From an uncultured Lachnospiraceae bacterium (GTDB lineage Bacteria > Bacillota > Clostridia > Lachnospirales > Lachnospiraceae), in assembly GCA_944383325.1 (NCBI GenBank), contig CALWPC010000020.1, positions 1 to 64,000 of the forward strand: 64,000 bases of DNA, written 5' to 3'. The notes beneath the pieces were generated by a model. It was given only the letters and a program-made list of their open reading frames with translations. It did no database searches and had not been told where the DNA came from. The translations under genes and the position numbers were made by a program. Shown here piece after piece: positions 8,832 to 18,167 of the stretch. Position 1 is the first letter of the stretch. Every line of letters starts with the position of its first letter.

Positions 8832-11800
8832 ATGTTAAAAGAATTTAAAAATCCATCAAACAAATATCGCCCGATACCATTTTGGTCGTGGAACGACAAG
8901 TTGGATATTGAGGAGTTGAAATGGCAGATCGGTCAGATGCAAAAGGTTCGCGTAGGCGGCTATTTTATGCATGCGAGGTCGGGGCTGAAGACGCCGTACC
9001 TGAGCGACGAATGGTTTGAATGTATTCGCGCCGGTATCGAGGAGAGCAAAAAGACAGGGCTTCATGCATGGGCCTATGACGAGGAGGGATGGCCGAGCGG
9101 ATTTGCAGGCGGTCTTGTTCCCGCCATGGATCCGGATTATCACGCAAAGTTTATTTCGCTCGAGGAGTTTGAGCGTCCGGAAGAACTTCGCGACCGGTAT
9201 ATGGTGTGTTACCTGTTTGACCCGACAACCGGGGAATATATGCGGGCCGAGCAGGATGCACTCGCAGATCAGATTTATGACGGCCAGATCGTTCTGGCGA
9301 TCCGGCGCAATACCAATGAGTTTTACATCGATACGATGAATAAGCGCGCAGTGGAGGCGTTTATTCAGGTTACGCACCAGGAGTATTTCAAGCGGTTCGG
9401 CGACGATTTTGGCACCTATATGAAGGGATTTTTCACCGATGAACCCCGTCTGACCTGTGATCATTTCCGCGATCTTGCCTGGTCGGATGATCTTCCTGCG
9501 GAATTTCAGCGGACATACGGCTACGATATTATGGATCGGATTCCGGCCCTGTATTTTGAAACGAGTGATTTTGAAAAAGTCCGGTATGATTTCTGGGAAT
9601 TGGTGAATCGTCTTTTTGTACATAATTATATGAAGACAATTTATGACTGGTGTGACGAGCACCACTGTCAGATTACCGGCCATATTATGATGGAGGAAAG
9701 CATTTTCAGCCAGATGACGAGCACAGGAGGAGTCATGCCGTTTTATGAGTATCTTCATGTGCCGGGCATCGACTGGCTTCGCCGGCCCATTTCTTCGCCG
9801 GTGATCGCAAAGCAGGTGGGATCCGTTGCCTGCCAGCTTGGCAAGAAGCAGGTTCTCACAGAATCATTTGCGCTCACAGGTTGGGATGTGACGTTTGAAG
9901 AGCTGAAGTGGATTGCGGAGTGGCAGTTTGTAAACGGAGTCAACCAGATCTGTCAGCATTTGGAGGGATATACGATTCGGGGCGTGCGCAAGAGAGATTA
10001 TCCGCCTTCACTGTTTGTTCAGCAGACATGGTGGGATGAGTACGGCCTGTTCAACGACTATCTCGGCAGGCTTTGCGTTGCGCTGTCCGCCGGTCATCAG
10101 ACTGCCGATGTATTGCTGCTGCATCCGATGCGGAGCGGTTATGTGTTGTATGACGGCACGCGCACGGATGCCATGCGGACACTGGACGAGGAGTTTACCC
10201 GGGCGAGCGAGATCTTGTCCGGCCAGCATATCAGCTATCATTTTGGCGATGAGACAATTATTAAAAAATATGGCAATGTTGACGGCGCCCGGTTCATTGT
10301 CGGAGAAATTTCATACGCAACGGTGATTTTGCCGCAGATGTATGCGATTGATGCAAAAACGGTTGCCCTGCTGCTTGAGTTTGCCAATAACGGCGGTACG
10401 GTACTGTCTATGGGACGTTTTCCGACTTATACAAACGGAGACGGCGCGCTGCTTACACAGCTTGAGCAGTGTACCGTGCGGGTGACGGAAACCGATGTGC
10501 GCGCAAAAATGGAAGAGAAGAAACTGTTGGCGCTCAGCATCGCAGAGAATGATAAAGAGGTGGCGTCCATTTCCTATCAGCAGCGCGACACGGATGAGGG
10601 TACACTGCTGTTTATGGCAAATCACAGTCAGACTGATACGGTGCACGCGACGCTTCGGGCGCTTGGGAAAAGCTGCCGGGTAATTCGTCTGATTGCGGAG
10701 ACGGGAGAGACAGAAGCGCTTGCATATGATGCGACCGGTGAGGATACGTTATTTGCGCTGACCTTTGCTCCTATGCAGTCGCATTTGATTTTGCTTCAGG
10801 ACATACCGCAGGGCAGTATGTTTGCGGTGGAGCAGGCGCCGCGTCAGGAAGTGACGCTTGCCCCCTCGTGGAAAATCGAGGACATGGATTTGAATACTAT
10901 GACGCTTGATTACTGTGAATATGCAGTTGACGGCGGGGAGTGGCAGGGACCGGTGGCAGTCATCCAGCTGCAAAAACGATTGCTCGATTTGAAGCGACCC
11001 TGCGAAGTGAAAATGAGATTCCGATTTGATGTGGAGGCAGATTTGTCCCAAAACCGCGAGTTTTATGTAGTCATTGAGGACGCCTCGTTGTATAAAGTGT
11101 TTGTGAACGGCGTTCAGGTGTCCACACACGAGCAGGGATGGTGGAAGGATAAGAGCTTTAAAAAAGTAAACATCAAACCGGAGGTACAATCCGGCGAAAA
11201 TGAGATTGTTCTTGAGACAACATTCCGGCAGCCGCAAAAAGTTTACGATGTACTGTATGGTGAAAATGTTTACGAGACGGAAATCAATAAAATCACATAT
11301 GATATGGAGATCGAAAATATTTACCTGCTCGGCGATTTTGGCGTAAAGAGCAGATCGGCGTATACACGGCGCGAGCGCCGCGCGATGGTGACCGACGGCC
11401 CGTTTGTCATTACAGATGCGCCGCGCGAATTGCCGGACGGCGATTTTACAACAAACGGACTTCTGTTTTTTGCGGGGACGCTGAAAATCTCGCAGACGCT
11501 GTCAGTTCATAAAGAGCCGGGTAAACGTGTGATTTTAAAGATTGGAAACCACAATGCGCCGCTTGTACAGGTCTATGTCAATGGAACGAAAGTGAAGGAT
11601 TCGCTCTGGGCGCCTTATGAGGCGGATATTACGGAATTGGCGGCAGACGGGGACAATGAGATTGTGTGCGTCGTATATGCATCCAACCGCAATTTGTTCG
11701 GTCCGCATCATCACATTGACGGCGAGTGTTATAATGTCGGCCCGGAGAGTTTCACCGGAAAATGGAGTTGGGTGGAGCGAAAGTCAGAAGCGGACGCGAC

Positions 11801-11873
11801 CGAGATTTTTGACATGGATAAAAACTACTGGACAGATACGTATTGTTTTGTCGAATTTGGGTTTCCAAAATAG
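8832..11873 (+). CDS. Large glycoside hydrolase, GH106-like (alpha-L-rhamnosidase type)
   Basis: A 1013-residue protein without a signal peptide, hence probably cytosolic and acting on imported oligosaccharides. The N-terminus contains P-F-W-S-W-N-D and G-G-Y-F-M-H-A-R-S-G-L, followed by W-A-Y-D-E-E-G-W-P-S-G. I recognise these as the opening of the TIM-barrel of GH106-related enzymes. A Rossmann-like or glutamine-amidotransferase-like middle region (about 420-560) and two beta-rich galactose-binding-like segments (about 730-830 and 890-1010) follow. GH106 members remove alpha-L-rhamnose from plant polysaccharides, but the wider clan includes uncharacterised enzymes, so the exact sugar is open. 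It follows the UroD-like gene in one transcription unit and ends at a strong bidirectional terminator. Confidence 0.75.
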   Translation: MLKEFKNPSNKYRPIPFWSWNDKLDIEELKWQIGQMQKVRVGGYFMHARSGLKTPYLSDEWFECIRAGIEESKKTGLHAWAYDEEGWPSGFAGGLVPAMDPDYHAKFISLEEFERPEELRDRYMVCYLFDPTTGEYMRAEQDALADQIYDGQIVLAIRRNTNEFYIDTMNKRAVEAFIQVTHQEYFKRFGDDFGTYMKGFFTDEPRLTCDHFRDLAWSDDLPAEFQRTYGYDIMDRIPALYFETSDFEKVRYDFWELVNRLFVHNYMKTIYDWCDEHHCQITGHIMMEESIFSQMTSTGGVMPFYEYLHVPGIDWLRRPISSPVIAKQVGSVACQLGKKQVLTESFALTGWDVTFEELKWIAEWQFVNGVNQICQHLEGYTIRGVRKRDYPPSLFVQQTWWDEYGLFNDYLGRLCVALSAGHQTADVLLLHPMRSGYVLYDGTRTDAMRTLDEEFTRASEILSGQHISYHFGDETIIKKYGNVDGARFIVGEISYATVILPQMYAIDAKTVALLLEFANNGGTVLSMGRFPTYTNGDGALLTQLEQCTVRVTETDVRAKMEEKKLLALSIAENDKEVASISYQQRDTDEGTLLFMANHSQTDTVHATLRALGKSCRVIRLIAETGETEALAYDATGEDTLFALTFAPMQSHLILLQDIPQGSMFAVEQAPRQEVTLAPSWKIEDMDLNTMTLDYCEYAVDGGEWQGPVAVIQLQKRLLDLKRPCEVKMRFRFDVEADLSQNREFYVVIEDASLYKVFVNGVQVSTHEQGWWKDKSFKKVNIKPEVQSGENEIVLETTFRQPQKVYDVLYGENVYETEINKITYDMEIENIYLLGDFGVKSRSAYTRRERRAMVTDGPFVITDAPRELPDGDFTTNGLLFFAGTLKISQTLSVHKEPGKRVILKIGNHNAPLVQVYVNGTKVKDSLWAPYEADITELAADGDNEIVCVVYASNRNLFGPHHHIDGECYNVGPESFTGKWSWVERKSEADATEIFDMDKNYWTDTYCFVEFGFPK

Positions 11874-11900
11874 CGGCATCTGCGCACATTAAGAAAAATA

Positions 11901-11946
11901 AAAAGAGCGGCGTGGTTCCCGGCAGGGAACACCACGCCGCTCTTTT
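11901..11946. terminator. Bidirectional intrinsic terminator between GH106-like gene and murA
   Basis: A perfect 15-bp stem (11901-11915 with 11932-11946) starts with AAAA and ends with TTTT, and so works in both directions. The plus-strand glycosidase and the minus-strand murA converge on it. Confidence 0.88.
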
Positions 11947-11966
11947 GACGTTTGATGGAAGCGATT

Positions 11967-13265
11967 TCAGGCAACGGGATGCTGAAACTTGAATTTTGTA
12001 ATTTCTTTGTCGTCCTCCACCCGGTCGATTTCTGCGCCAAGTCCGCGGAGTTTTTCTTCAAAGCGCTCGTATCCGCGCTGAATATATACAATATCTTCCA
12101 CAATCGTGTGGCCATCGGCGGCCAGTCCGGCGATGACAAGCGCTGCGCCTGCGCGCAGATCCGGGGAACTGACAATGGCTCCGCTGAAACGGGGAACGCC
12201 GGTGATGATGGCGGTATTTCCTTCTACTTTAATATTCGCGCCCATACGGGAAAGCTCGTCTACATATTTGAATCGGTTTTCAAATATGCTTTCTGTTACA
12301 ATACTTGTCCCGTTGGCAAGTGCCAGAGCAACCGAAATCTGCGGCTGCATATCTGTGGGAAATCCCGGATAGGGAAGTGTTTTTAAATGAGTGTGCTGCA
12401 AATTGCCTTTGCAGTAAACGCGCACAGCGTCGTCGGATTCCTCCACCTGGCAGCCCATTTCAATTAATTTTGAACTTGTGGCCTCGAGATGTTTCGGGAT
12501 TACATTTTTGACGGTGACGTCGCCTCTTGTAGCGGCGGCGGCAAACATAAACGTGCCCGCTTCAATTTGATCGGGAATGACGGTGTACGTGGTCTTATGC
12601 AGCCGGGGCACGCCCTTAATGCGGATGACGTCGGTTCCGGCGCCTTTGATGTTGGCGCCCATGCTGTTGAGGAAATTGGCAACGTCGACAATATGCGGTT
12701 CTTTCGCTGCATTTTCCATAATCGTGGTGCCTTCGGCGAGCGCAGCGGCCATCATGACGTTGATTGTGGCGCCCACGGATACCACGTCAAAATACAGGTG
12801 AGTGCCGGTCAGGCGGTTGGCCTGGGTAGAAATCAGGCCGTATTCAATATTGACCTCAGCGCCCAACGCCTTAAAACCTTTGATGTGTTGGTCTATGGGA
12901 CGGCTTCCGATATTGCAGCCGCCCGGGAGCGGAACTTCTGCGCGTTTATATTTTCCGAGCATTGCCCCGAGAAAATAATAGGACGCGCGGATTTTTTTCA
13001 TAAATTCGTAATCCAGGCTGAAGTTGGTAATTGTAGAACCGTTAATTCGTGCAGTGTGGCGGTCAATGCGCTCCACCTTTGCACCAATGCCGGAAATAGC
13101 TTCCAACAGGACATTAATGTCGTTGACGTCGGGTAGGTTCTCGATCGTCACGGTTTCATCTGTCATAATTGATGCGGCGAGAATGCCCAGAGCCGCATTT
13201 TTTGCACCGCCTATTTCAACCTCTCCGACAAGTGGGTTGCCGCCTTTGATTACATATCGTTCCAT
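11967..13265 (-). CDS. murA: UDP-N-acetylglucosamine 1-carboxyvinyltransferase (first murA copy)
   Basis: A 432-residue EPSP-synthase-fold enzyme that transfers enolpyruvate from PEP to UDP-GlcNAc, the first committed step of peptidoglycan synthesis. The N-terminus has G-G-A-K-N-A-A-L (substrate-binding Lys-Asn). The catalytic loop [10 protein letters not shown] carries the PEP-binding, fosfomycin-target cysteine. The C-terminal half has [10 protein letters not shown] and D-L-R-A-G-A-A-L. It is a paralogue of the gene at 41921-43183. Low-GC Gram-positives commonly carry two murA copies. It stands alone, with an AGAGGTG site before its ATG and a leader of about 150 nt. The C-terminal tail after the R-G-L-G-A-E-I block is slightly extended and basic. 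Confidence 0.95.
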   Translation of the reverse strand: MERYVIKGGNPLVGEVEIGGAKNAALGILAASIMTDETVTIENLPDVNDINVLLEAISGIGAKVERIDRHTARINGSTITNFSLDYEFMKKIRASYYFLGAMLGKYKRAEVPLPGGCNIGSRPIDQHIKGFKALGAEVNIEYGLISTQANRLTGTHLYFDVVSVGATINVMMAAALAEGTTIMENAAKEPHIVDVANFLNSMGANIKGAGTDVIRIKGVPRLHKTTYTVIPDQIEAGTFMFAAAATRGDVTVKNVIPKHLEATSSKLIEMGCQVEESDDAVRVYCKGNLQHTHLKTLPYPGFPTDMQPQISVALALANGTSIVTESIFENRFKYVDELSRMGANIKVEGNTAIITGVPRFSGAIVSSPDLRAGAALVIAGLAADGHTIVEDIVYIQRGYERFEEKLRGLGAEIDRVEDDKEITKFKFQHPVA

Positions 13266-13385
13266 TTTGCACCTCTATTTTTAATTATTCTGTCGAGCAA
13301 CGGATATAATTTATAGATTTAAACAGACTGCATATTCGTATAGATGTCATGTTTCGGATACCGGAGAAGTAAATTGGGCAGTCAG

Positions 13386-13409
13386 AAAAGAGCATTGGTT
13401 TCCATGCTC
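13386..13409 (-). promoter_or_regulatory. Hairpin with T run early in the murA leader (possible attenuator)
   Basis: Read on the minus strand, GAGCAT-GG pairs with CC-ATGCTC (one bulge, AAA loop; plus-strand 13390-13409) and is followed by TTTT. It starts about 10 nt after the predicted -10 box of murA, so it lies at the very start of the leader. It could be a small attenuator or only a transcript-end hairpin. Confidence 0.3.
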
Positions 13410-13418
13410 ACTTGTACT

Positions 13419-13446
13419 ATTATAACACAACATCAGTATTTGTAAA
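13419..13446 (-). promoter_or_regulatory. Candidate sigma-A promoter for murA (minus strand)
   Basis: On the minus strand TTTACA (plus 13441-13446), a 16-bp spacer and TATAAT (plus 13419-13424) form a good promoter. The murA leader would be about 150 nt. The rest of the 447-bp intergenic region (13266-13712) is AT-rich, with only the promoter of the LtaS-like gene visible. Confidence 0.6.
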
Positions 13447-13571
13447 TCAAAAAAATATATCCTGTGAATTGTGTGCTAAATCAAAAGGTTTTTGCCGGTT
13501 ATTTGTGCAGTTTTATAAAAAATTGTAAAGAGGAGACACAAACCGGTCACGCTTTTTTCACATTTGTCTAA

Positions 13572-13600
13572 TTGACTATTTTGTTGTTTTGTACTATCCT
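13572..13600 (+). promoter_or_regulatory. Candidate sigma-A promoter for the LtaS-like gene
   Basis: TTGACT (13572-13577) and TATCCT (13595-13600) are separated by 17 bp, about 110 bp before the LtaS-like start. Confidence 0.5.
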
Positions 13601-13712
13601 AATGGATGGTTTTGAGTAATTTTAACGTGTTTTTTAACGGCATTTTACAGACAAAATCATGGTATGTCTGTAATATGTTGGCGGCCTTGCCGTTTTCGGA
13701 AAGGAAGAGAGA

Positions 13713-15950
13713 ATGGATAAAGAAAAACTGCACGATATACAGGATAAAGTACATGACAGTAATTTCTTTCATAAAATGAAAGCTTCCATTAATGTCAAGT
13801 CGATTCTGATTTATGTGGCATGGTGTTTTATTGTGACGGTCATTGTGGAAACGTTGGCGCGTTATCAGGCTAACGGTACGGTGACGGGGGGCGTGTTTGG
13901 TGGTATACGCGCCTGTATCGAGCAGCCGCTGATTGTGTTCTACAGCATGCTTGTCATTATGTTTACAATGAGTATTGCGCTGATTTTTAAACGGCGGTAT
14001 TTTGTGATGACGATTATTTCGATTATCTGGATCGGATTCGGCGTTGCCGATTTTATTTTGTTATCATACCGCGTGACGCCGTTTACGGCGATTGAGTTTA
14101 AGTTGATCGATGCGGCGCTTGGCGTTTTAACCAATTACGTGTCTACGTTTACTACGGTCGTCGTGTTTATCATGATTGCATTTGCGGTTGCATGGCTGGT
14201 GTTTATGTTCATTAAGGTGCCAAAGATTGAAAATGCGAGCCGCGGCGTTGGAATTATAGCGGTTTTACTGCATGGTGCGGCGCTGTGGATTGTGACGGTA
14301 TTATTTTTGACGTTTGGCGTGTTGTCTACGAATTTTCCGAATCTGGCGAATGCGTTTTTGGATTACGGTTTTCCGTATTGCTTTGCAAACAGCTTGTTTA
14401 ATACCGGCATCCACAAACCGGCCGACTATTCCGACGAAAAGGTAAGTGAAATTGTCAAGGGAACGAAGGAGCCGGCGCAGACAGAGGCAACCGAGACGGC
14501 GGCGCAGACAGAGGAACCGACAGCTGAGCCGACGCCGACCCCGGAGCCGAATATGACGGGGCCAAATATTATATTCCTTCAGTTGGAATCGTTTTTTGAT
14601 CTCACGGCAGTAGAAGAACTGGAATTATCGGAAGATCCGATTCCGTTTTTCAGAGAGTTAGTGAACAATTATTCTTCCGGTTACCTCTCGGTTCCGTGTA
14701 TCGGCGCGGGTACCGCGAATACGGAATTTGAGATTATGACCGGCATGAATCTGGATTTCTTTGGGCCGGGAGAATATCCCTACAAGACGATCCTGGAGAC
14801 AACGACCTGCGAGTCGACCGCGTATAATCTAAAAGAAATCGGTTATTCAACGCATGCGATACATAATAATAAAGCAAGCTTTTATAACCGGAATACGATT
14901 TTTCCGAAGCTCGGCTATGATGATTTTACCTCTATTGAGCTGATGAATATCAGCGAGTATACGCCGAACGGATGGGCGAAGGACGCTTATCTGACGCGGT
15001 ATATCTTGCAGTGTCTGCAGGCAACAGAGAACAGAGATTATGTCTATGCGATTTCTGTGCAGGGACACGGAAAATATCCGACCGAACAGCTGATTGAGAA
15101 TCCGGCGATTTCAGTGATTTCTGGCGTGGACGAGGATCGGCGGTACGGCGTAGAATATTATGCGAATCAGATCAGGGAAATGGACGACTTCCTCCGCGAG
15201 TTGGTGACCGCGCTGCAGAATTTGGGTGAGGACACCATTCTGGTCGCTTATGGAGATCATCTGCCGGGTCTTGGCTTTACCAACGAGGATATTGTGAATG
15301 GCGATATGAACCAGACACAGTATTTTATCTGGAGCAATATGAACCTCGAAAAACAGGATGAGGATCTGGAAGCGTATCAGCTCTCGTCCCGTGTGCTTGA
15401 GCGCATCGGTGTCTCCAACGGCGTGATTAATGCATATCATCAGAAAAATAAGGATGTCGAGGAGAAGGAGTATCTGGACAATCTTAAAATTCTCGGCTAT
15501 GATATGCTTTACGGAAACCAGGAGGTTTACCGCGACCGTCAGAAATACGTGGAGACGGATATGAAGTATGGAGTAACGCAAGTAGAGCTGACCGGGGTAA
15601 CTCAGGATCCGTCCGATGAGAATTACCTGCTCGTAAAAGGGAAAAACTTTACACAGTATACACGCGTCATGGTTGGGGATCAAAAACTGGACACGGAATT
15701 TGTGGATGAAGAGACTGTGCTTGCGCTGTTGGAAGGATTTGAAGACGGAGAGGAACTGGAGATTGTTGCGGAGCAGAATTATAAAGGGAAATTATTGCTT
15801 CAGACATCCAATGCAATGTCGGTAACGCTTTCATTCGGTGGGGCTACGGAAGAGCCGCTCGACGGGGAAGACTTTACGGACAAAAATGAAAACTTCGGAA
15901 ATCTGGATGATATTAATAAGTCCAAGCATGAGAGAGAACCGGAACAATAA
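13713..15950 (+). CDS. LtaS-type membrane sulfatase/polyglycerolphosphate synthase
   Basis: A 745-residue polytopic membrane protein with five predicted N-terminal helices (about residues 28-215) and an acidic Thr/Glu/Pro-rich linker (about 255-285). An extracellular sulfatase-fold domain follows (about 290-590), then a C-terminal immunoglobulin-like or IPT-like segment (about 625-720) and a charged tail. LtaS enzymes polymerise glycerol-phosphate from phosphatidylglycerol onto lipoteichoic acid. The nucleophile region reads G-T-A-N-T-E-F with Thr334 as the expected catalytic residue. Further metal ligands are suggested by Y-G-D-H-L-P-G and S-V-Q-G-H-G. The extra C-terminal domain is longer than in Bacillus LtaS. 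No terminator separates the gene from the fluoride riboswitch downstream, so read-through into that leader is possible. Confidence 0.85.
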   Translation: MDKEKLHDIQDKVHDSNFFHKMKASINVKSILIYVAWCFIVTVIVETLARYQANGTVTGGVFGGIRACIEQPLIVFYSMLVIMFTMSIALIFKRRYFVMTIISIIWIGFGVADFILLSYRVTPFTAIEFKLIDAALGVLTNYVSTFTTVVVFIMIAFAVAWLVFMFIKVPKIENASRGVGIIAVLLHGAALWIVTVLFLTFGVLSTNFPNLANAFLDYGFPYCFANSLFNTGIHKPADYSDEKVSEIVKGTKEPAQTEATETAAQTEEPTAEPTPTPEPNMTGPNIIFLQLESFFDLTAVEELELSEDPIPFFRELVNNYSSGYLSVPCIGAGTANTEFEIMTGMNLDFFGPGEYPYKTILETTTCESTAYNLKEIGYSTHAIHNNKASFYNRNTIFPKLGYDDFTSIELMNISEYTPNGWAKDAYLTRYILQCLQATENRDYVYAISVQGHGKYPTEQLIENPAISVISGVDEDRRYGVEYYANQIREMDDFLRELVTALQNLGEDTILVAYGDHLPGLGFTNEDIVNGDMNQTQYFIWSNMNLEKQDEDLEAYQLSSRVLERIGVSNGVINAYHQKNKDVEEKEYLDNLKILGYDMLYGNQEVYRDRQKYVETDMKYGVTQVELTGVTQDPSDENYLLVKGKNFTQYTRVMVGDQKLDTEFVDEETVLALLEGFEDGEELEIVAEQNYKGKLLLQTSNAMSVTLSFGGATEEPLDGEDFTDKNENFGNLDDINKSKHEREPEQ

Positions 15951-15972
15951 AGAGTATATCCGGCGTACAGAC

Positions 15973-16060
15973 AGGGAATGAAGTGCTCCCTTGGGAAACC
16001 TAAACCGCTTAGAAAGCTGATGACTTCTGCGAAAATTGCGCAGGAGCATCAGCTTTTTTT
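15973..16060 (+). promoter_or_regulatory. Fluoride riboswitch (crcB motif) with overlapping terminator
   Basis: The aptamer spans about 15973-16031. The 5' part GGGAATGAAGT closes with TCCC (GGGA/TCCC replaces the usual GGCG/CGCC by compensatory change). AAACCGC and GCTGATGACTTCTGC follow, the latter matching the conserved 3' half of the crcB motif; GAAGT pairs with ACTTC as P1. The expression platform is a long hairpin (16013-16030 with 16037-16056) ending in seven T residues. It reuses the 3' half of the aptamer, so ligand binding should prevent termination (an ON switch). It sits directly before the antiporter gene. Known fluoride riboswitches control Fluc/CrcB, CLC-F and, in some bacteria, Na+/H+ antiporters. 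Confidence 0.88.
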
Positions 16061-16097
16061 GTATAGAATACTTTGATTTTTATGAGGAGGAGATAGG

Positions 16098-17324
16098 ATG
16101 TTAACTTCACTGGCGTTTATTTTTCTTGCAGGTCTGGCTGCGGCTGCAATCTTTGAGCGGTTGAACATTCCGCGTATTATTGGTATGTTACTTACAGGGA
16201 TTTTGTTAGGGCCGTGCGCATTCAATCTGTTAGATCGTTCGATTTTGTCTGTGTCGGCGGATCTGCGTCAGATGGCGCTGATTATTATTTTATTAAAAGC
16301 GGGATTGTCTCTGGATTTGAACGATTTAAAAAAAGTGGGACGGTCTGCGGTAATGATGTCCTTTGTGCCGGCAAGTTTTGAGATTCTGGGGTTTTTCTTG
16401 TTTGCTCCGCCGTTGCTTGGCGTGACAAGAATTGAAGCGGCTGTGATGGGCGCCGTGCTTAGTGCGGTTTCTCCGGCTGTCGTTGTCCCTCGCATGGTTT
16501 GGTTGATGGAAGAGGGATACGGAACAAAAAAAGGAATCCCGCAGATGATTTTGGCCGGAGCGTCATGCGACGATGTGTTTGTTGTTGTGTTATTTTCAGC
16601 GTTTGTCGGCATGGCGCAGGGCGGCAGTGCGCAGATGTCCGATTTTGTGAGTATTCCGGTATCCGTCATTTTAGGAGTGATGTTGGGGGTTTTTGCGGGA
16701 ATTGTTCTCTGTCTGCTCTTTGAGGCGGCGTATGCTCGAAATTGTGGGATCAGAAACAGCATGAAGGTTATTATAATTCTTGGGGTTTCGTTTTTGCTGA
16801 TCGCAGTTGAGACGTGGTTAAAAGGAATAGCGCCAATTTCCGGGCTGTTGGCGGTTATCAGCATGGCCTGCGTGATTAAAATAAAAAGTGCCGCCGTTGT
16901 AACAGGGCGGCTTTCAGAAAAATTTGGAAAACTCTGGCTTGCGGCCGAGGTGGTGCTGTTTGTGCTAGTGGGTGCGGCTGTAGACATTCGATATACGGTG
17001 GGCGCAGGAATCATGCCAGTGGTCATGATACTGATTGCGCTTATTTTTCGGTCGGCAGGCGTCAGCCTCTGTCTTTTGGGGGCGAATCTGAACCGAAAGG
17101 AGCGGCTGTTTTGCATCATTTCGTATTTGCCAAAGGCGACGGTACAGGCGGCAATCGGCGCCGTGCCGCTTGCCATGGGGCTTCCTTGCGGCAACATCGT
17201 GTTGTCCGTCGCCGTTTTGGCAATCTTAATCACAGCTTGGCTCGGAGCACTTGGCATGGATCTTGGCTATCGGAAATGTCTTTCCAGAGACAGCAAAAAT
17301 CAGGAGCCGGCATCATTCCGATAA
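16098..17324 (+). CDS. Cation:proton antiporter (CPA superfamily) under fluoride riboswitch
   Basis: A 408-residue integral membrane protein with roughly 11-12 hydrophobic helices and the Na_H_Exchanger fold. The N-terminus reads L-N-I-P-R-I-I-G-M-L-L-T-G-I-L-L-G-P, typical of the family. The A-G-A-S-C-D-D-V segment (about residues 154-161) is the likely ion-binding Asp-Asp site in the fifth or sixth helix. GAGGAGGAGA precedes the ATG. The upstream fluoride aptamer implies induction by fluoride. The likely role is handling Na+, K+ or H+ balance during fluoride stress rather than exporting fluoride itself, which is normally done by Fluc or CLC-F. The 3' end overlaps the convergent YesL-family gene by 12 bp. 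Confidence 0.88.
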   Translation: MLTSLAFIFLAGLAAAAIFERLNIPRIIGMLLTGILLGPCAFNLLDRSILSVSADLRQMALIIILLKAGLSLDLNDLKKVGRSAVMMSFVPASFEILGFFLFAPPLLGVTRIEAAVMGAVLSAVSPAVVVPRMVWLMEEGYGTKKGIPQMILAGASCDDVFVVVLFSAFVGMAQGGSAQMSDFVSIPVSVILGVMLGVFAGIVLCLLFEAAYARNCGIRNSMKVIIILGVSFLLIAVETWLKGIAPISGLLAVISMACVIKIKSAAVVTGRLSEKFGKLWLAAEVVLFVLVGAAVDIRYTVGAGIMPVVMILIALIFRSAGVSLCLLGANLNRKERLFCIISYLPKATVQAAIGAVPLAMGLPCGNIVLSVAVLAILITAWLGALGMDLGYRKCLSRDSKNQEPASFR

Positions 17325-18062
17325 TTGATCCGGCGCGTCGCCGGCCGTCTCTGCGAGCCGGGCGTCATCATCGTATTCTTCAGGAATATGCCACTCGTTG
17401 TCGGGGGAGTTGTCCGGCGTTTTGTCCTCCTCCCGAATGTACTGCCTGAAAATATGCATGTACAAAAAGGACAGGCCAAATGCTGTCGCAGCCAGTCCAA
17501 ACAGCAAATAGATCGGGAGCATGACAGCAAAGAAAAACCAGAACAACAGGATTTCGCCCACGAGACATGCGATAAACAGCACGGTAAACGGCAGATGACG
17601 CAGGCTTAGTATGAGCGCATTTTTAAATGTATATTTGATTTTATTCTCAAACTTACACTGAAGCGGAAACAAAAAAACAAGCAGCATCAGGTATATGAGA
17701 GTAAGGAGAAATACGATCGGAAGCGCAAAGTCATTAAATCCAAAATCTACATAAAACACACAGTAGAGGTCGACGGCGACTACCGCGCCAAACAACAGCA
17801 TGATCAGCCAGATAATGGTACTCTGGCGAAAATTTTGCCGGAAGGCTTTGAAGAAACTTCTGGCAATGTAGGCGTCTTCATTCTGCGACATTTTTATTGT
17901 CACATAGTAAAGGGCAGTTGTGGCGGCGCCGATTGTCACGATAGGAATACAGCAAAGCACGTAGAGCAGGTTTAAGATAATCAGATCGCTGATTCGGTTC
18001 AGGACAGTAAAAAATGGCCCGTCATAGTTGAAAAAAGAATTCATATACTCACTCGCTTTCAA
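17313..18062 (-). CDS. YesL/DUF624-family membrane protein
   Basis: A 249-residue protein with about five transmembrane helices and the family start M-x-x-x-x-x-F-F-N-Y-D-G-P-F-F. YesL-family proteins occur near polysaccharide-utilisation and sugar ABC transporter genes in Firmicutes; their function is unknown. The last about 35 residues are acidic and cytoplasmic (rich in Asp, Glu and Pro). It converges on the antiporter gene with a 12-bp overlap of coding ends, and it is divergent from xylulokinase, with about 190 bp of upstream sequence shared. Confidence 0.8.
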   Translation of the reverse strand: MKASEYMNSFFNYDGPFFTVLNRISDLIILNLLYVLCCIPIVTIGAATTALYYVTIKMSQNEDAYIARSFFKAFRQNFRQSTIIWLIMLLFGAVVAVDLYCVFYVDFGFNDFALPIVFLLTLIYLMLLVFLFPLQCKFENKIKYTFKNALILSLRHLPFTVLFIACLVGEILLFWFFFAVMLPIYLLFGLAATAFGLSFLYMHIFRQYIREEDKTPDNSPDNEWHIPEEYDDDARLAETAGDAPDQLSE

Positions 18063-18167
18063 GCATTTTTAAAAGGCTCTTTTGTATGATTATTCATGCA
18101 TTAAAAAGTATAACGCGTTTTTGCGGTAAAAGCAATGCATATTGCGGATAAAATCCGATTCCTGAGA

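Noticed and set aside
16268-17257. 329-codon minus-strand frame opposite the first antiporter
   Set aside because: It is a shadow of the antiporter gene; composition is Thr/Ser/Ile/Pro-rich as expected from the antisense of hydrophobic codons, and it has no ribosome site.
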